Origin: CALARM01 sp036746235
GTDB taxonomy: Bacteria; Vulcanimicrobiota; SpSt-956; JAKJGF01
Assembly: GCA_036746235.1 (NCBI GenBank)
Contig: DAIOEN010000036.1
Coordinates: 1 to 42,793 of the forward strand
DNA length: 42,793 nt
Direction: 5' to 3'
A program made the position numbers and the translations under genes. The notes beneath the pieces are model-generated. The model searched no databases and had not been told where the DNA came from. It was given only the letters and a program-made list of their open reading frames with translations. Positions 40,266-42,793 of the stretch are shown here, in pieces (position 1 is the first letter of the stretch; the number at the start of each line of letters is the position of its first letter).

Positions 40266-42464
40266 ATGTTTAAATATTTAATCTTTGCAGGGTGGCTGGT
40301 GATTGCCAGTGTTTTCCTGTCAGGATGCGGAGGACTTGGAGGAGGCAGTGGAGTTTCTACTGTAGGTAATACTGCTCCTGCCCCGCCTGTTGCTGCTACT
40401 ACGCCGGAACAAACAGGGGATATTACGCCCGGCCCTTCTGTTATACCTTCTACACCTGGAGGAGATAACAGGTATGTAGTTTATAAATCTGCTGATAACT
40501 CTACTATGGCAGTCCTTGGTGCTGCTGTTCCCCCACCGGAAGGGTATACACCGGACTCAGCTATTAAAATCTTCATGATAGATCCCAACGGAGTTGCAGC
40601 AGATCTGCCTGTTGAAGGTAATGGTGCCTTTAATTTAGACAATATTAGCACTGGAATGAAGGATACGATTGATATTAATGTTGTAAGTACTACGTCAGGA
40701 GAGGGGGTATTTCTTCAACTTCCTGTTCTGGATATTACTTCTGCTTCATCTATAGTTTCTTCACCTTCAGTATCTTCACCGGATAGTCCTTCCCCTGTTC
40801 CTTCTCCTGCCACCAGTCCTGTGAGTGATGTAAATCAGCCTCTTGAGCCAAATACAGATCCCAATACGGTAAAACCTGCCGGTACAACTGCTCCGTCAGT
40901 TTCATCTCTGGCAACAAATATGTCATCGGAAAAGATTGTTCATATCAAGATTTTCCCTGATGTAAAGACAGTATTAACAGGAGAAATTGTTTTTTACCGT
41001 GCAGTTGGAATTGATGCAAACGGTAAGAAAGTAAAACCTGCAAGTATAAAATGGTCAAAGAATATGAAACCTGTATCAGGAGATCCGTCTGCAGCTATCT
41101 TTAATCCTTCTACGACGGATGACAGAGTTGAAATAGCAGCGTGGATGCCGGACGAACAGGACCCGGATGATCAGGATAAAGCATTACACAAAGATGTGGC
41201 CATAGCAACCGTTCTTGACGGAACGAAAATGACAAAAGTTACCGGAACTCTTTATGATACAGATGGCACAGCTCCTATGGCAAGCAGTCTGCTTATATGT
41301 GATACCTTTTCGCCGGGTGTTGATTATATACCTTTAAAGAAGGTATGTCTATCAGGTAATGACGGGAAATACAATATCCATTTAATACCGGGTCTAGTAT
41401 ATAATGTTTCCTTTATTAATCCTTCTGATAAGAAGTTTTATAAAGGCAATCCTGATAATATAAAACCAGGTGAAAGTCAGGAAGAGATGACTCAGATTGT
41501 AAACAGGAGCCCGACTATTTATTCTTATAATAAATCCTTCAAACCTCTTCTTCCTGTGGAAGAGTATATACAGAATGCGTGGAATTTTGTTTCAAACATA
41601 ACAGATAAACCTGTCCCGGCCCTTTATATGGATATAAGTCATATTGTTAATACTCCCGGTGAAGAAAAAGAAGGAAAAGTAATGGCAGGTGAATTTTCCC
41701 GTGGAACCTATGAATTAACGAAGAATAATGAGAATACATGGGATATAAGTCTTATAAATTATCAGAATCACAGGAAAGCAAGAATAACATATGATAATAC
41801 AAGATATAAAGGAGAACTGTCTTTTAATCCTTTTGGAATAACAGATGAGAAGTATAGTGCAAATACTCTCTGTATAAGGCAGGATGAATGGGAGATAAGT
41901 GATAATAGTTACAAAGGAACTTCAAAATATTATTCTTCAGGACAGAAGGATAAACTCCTCTATACATCTGATTTTAACTGGACAATTCATGATGATCTGA
42001 GTGTAGATCAGACTGCAGAATTGTGGTTCCCTGACAGGACTAAAAAAATGGGTAAAGTTTCTGTAATAAGACATTCTTCGGAGACATCTGATAAAGCACA
42101 GGATAACGATAATTTATTATACAGTTTTACAGGATCTATGGAAGTATATAGATATGAGTCAGGTAATAATGACGCCGCTGGTGAAACAATGAACTGGGAA
42201 TTAAAAGATGGCTCTGTTAATCGTGATCTGACAGGCAAATTTGAAGTATCTGATATCAGTAAAGATAGTCAATATAAAGGAACCAGAGTAGTAATAAATC
42301 TTCAACGTGAAAAACAGGGTAAGATAAATGATGAACAGATAGGTTCCGGAGAGTTATATCCTTATGGAAGTAATACTCCATGTGCTACATTTAAGATCTA
42401 TGCAAATGGTTTAATAGATGTAAAGAATAGCATTACAGGAACAAAAGTAAAATTTACTTTATAA
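40266..42464 (+). CDS. Large surface lipoprotein, Pro/Ser-rich stalk plus beta domains
   Basis: This 732-residue protein has a clear lipoprotein signal peptide (FAGWLVIASVFLSGCGG, lipidated Cys about residue 21). A Gly/Pro/Thr-rich segment follows, then a Ser/Pro-rich stalk (about 160-215, SSPDSPSPVPSPATSPVSD). An Ig-like region (about 220-300, VHIKIFPDVKTVLTGEIVFY) and a carboxypeptidase-regulatory-like beta domain (about 315-380, TKVTGTLYDTDGTAPMASS) come next. The rest (about 400-732) is beta-rich and unrecognised, with WDISLINYQNHRKARITYD and WELKDGSVNRDLTGKFEVS. The ATG follows GGGGGAG at 8 bases. The layout suggests an outer-surface or periplasmic binding protein. It is isolated, with its own terminator. 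Confidence 0.8.
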   Translation: MFKYLIFAGWLVIASVFLSGCGGLGGGSGVSTVGNTAPAPPVAATTPEQTGDITPGPSVIPSTPGGDNRYVVYKSADNSTMAVLGAAVPPPEGYTPDSAIKIFMIDPNGVAADLPVEGNGAFNLDNISTGMKDTIDINVVSTTSGEGVFLQLPVLDITSASSIVSSPSVSSPDSPSPVPSPATSPVSDVNQPLEPNTDPNTVKPAGTTAPSVSSLATNMSSEKIVHIKIFPDVKTVLTGEIVFYRAVGIDANGKKVKPASIKWSKNMKPVSGDPSAAIFNPSTTDDRVEIAAWMPDEQDPDDQDKALHKDVAIATVLDGTKMTKVTGTLYDTDGTAPMASSLLICDTFSPGVDYIPLKKVCLSGNDGKYNIHLIPGLVYNVSFINPSDKKFYKGNPDNIKPGESQEEMTQIVNRSPTIYSYNKSFKPLLPVEEYIQNAWNFVSNITDKPVPALYMDISHIVNTPGEEKEGKVMAGEFSRGTYELTKNNENTWDISLINYQNHRKARITYDNTRYKGELSFNPFGITDEKYSANTLCIRQDEWEISDNSYKGTSKYYSSGQKDKLLYTSDFNWTIHDDLSVDQTAELWFPDRTKKMGKVSVIRHSSETSDKAQDNDNLLYSFTGSMEVYRYESGNNDAAGETMNWELKDGSVNRDLTGKFEVSDISKDSQYKGTRVVINLQREKQGKINDEQIGSGELYPYGSNTPCATFKIYANGLIDVKNSITGTKVKFTL

Positions 42465-42477
42465 TAAAATAGTGAAT

Positions 42478-42519
42478 AAATAATCAGAGGGGCCACGACT
42501 GTGGCCCCTCTGATTATTT
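42478..42519. terminator. Strong bidirectional terminator
   Basis: A perfect 19-bp stem (42478-42496 with 42501-42519, core CAGAGGGGCCAC) with loop GACT lies between the convergent lipoprotein and the truncated edge gene. T-rich flanks are short. Confidence 0.85.
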
Positions 42520-42541
42520 CTGTTTTATCTATCCATGCCTT

Positions 42542-42793
42542 TTAATAAGGTATATTCATCAGGAATATATTTAACAATATGTATATAAGTAAGAAGAATA
42601 ATGTAACAGAAGTAATTGTCTGCCAGCTCTGACCATCTGTATTTTTAATCATGAGTGGCATTATAGTTTCTTCATACATTGCTTCAGGTTTTAACACCGG
42701 TAATGCTTCTGCGAGAGTCGGGAGAGGTTTTTCCTCTGTCTTTTCTGGCACCGGGAGAGGTTTTTCCTCTATCTTTTCTGGCACCGGGAGAGG
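42542..42793 (-). CDS. C-terminal part of a Pro/Glu-rich membrane protein (runs off right edge)
   Basis: The reading frame is open to the window edge, so only the last 83 codons are visible. The visible N-terminal part is a tandem 11-residue repeat, LPVPEKIEEKP and LPVPEKTEEKP, encoded by 33-bp DNA repeats (42728-42793). An acidic segment and a C-terminal hydrophobic helix (ITSVTLFFLLIYILLNIFLM) follow. The GTG at 42784 lies inside the repeat and is not a likely start. A membrane anchor with a repetitive stalk is all that can be said. Confidence 0.6.
   Translation of the reverse strand, partial: PLPVPEKIEEKPLPVPEKTEEKPLPTLAEALPVLKPEAMYEETIMPLMIKNTDGQSWQTITSVTLFFLLIYILLNIFLMNIPY

Overview
The window is an AT-rich stretch of a bacterial chromosome, densely packed with genes on both strands. 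No rRNA, tRNA, CRISPR array, transposase or phage gene was seen. The lineage cannot be fixed from the sequence alone. A type IV pilus/type II secretion style pseudopilin complement, lipoproteins, many kinase-propeller proteins, a ferredoxin-dependent 2-oxoacid oxidoreductase and numerous heptamer micro-repeats suggest an uncultured, probably anaerobic, deep-branching bacterium. That placement is inference.

Left third (about 0.3-20.3 kb). Two paralogous pseudopilin cassettes flank two very large tandem paralogues. Cassette A (minus strand, 4592 to 329) has GspI/PilV-like, GspK/PilX-like, a small membrane protein and GspJ/PilW-like genes. Cassette B (plus strand, 12929 to 17392) has the same four families in the order J, I, K, small membrane protein, and ends in a strong terminator. 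Between them, 4851-8783 and 8878-12729 each encode two protein-kinase-like domains, a Lys/Glu-rich linker, one membrane helix and a YVTN-type beta-propeller. A TolB-like lipoprotein (17474-18376) and a shorter kinase-like/TM/propeller protein (18380-20344, minus) follow. A fourth kinase-like membrane protein lies at 38321-40108. All six kinase-like domains in the window have Asn where the DFG Asp should be, and most also lack the HRD Asp, so they look like pseudokinases.

Middle (20.4-29.6 kb). This holds a UPF0104/LPG-synthase-type membrane protein, a small ORF overlapping a TPR-M48 metalloprotease, a 92-residue orphan, a receiver-histidine kinase hybrid, and a three-gene 2-oxoacid:ferredoxin oxidoreductase operon whose last gene is a beta-gamma fusion. 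A lone GspG-like pseudopilin follows.

Right part (29.6-42.8 kb). On the minus strand are queA, a coiled-coil membrane-anchored protein, a HEAT-repeat protein and a 744-residue helical orphan. On the plus strand are a receiver-CRP fusion regulator, a RapZ-like P-loop/inositol-monophosphatase-like fusion, the fourth kinase-like protein and a large surface lipoprotein. A truncated gene runs off the right edge on the minus strand.

Nearly every intergenic gap from 20.4 kb onward carries arrays with a 7-bp period (for example GTGACCA, GTGAAAA, CGTCACG). Four genes end inside such arrays. The interior of the pilus/pseudokinase block has none. The most attractive candidate system is the block of duplicated pilus-tip cassettes plus pseudokinase-propeller proteins. 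A membrane-anchored pseudokinase with a propeller probably on the far side of the membrane, next to tip pseudopilins, could be a scaffold or sensor for pilus or secretion function.
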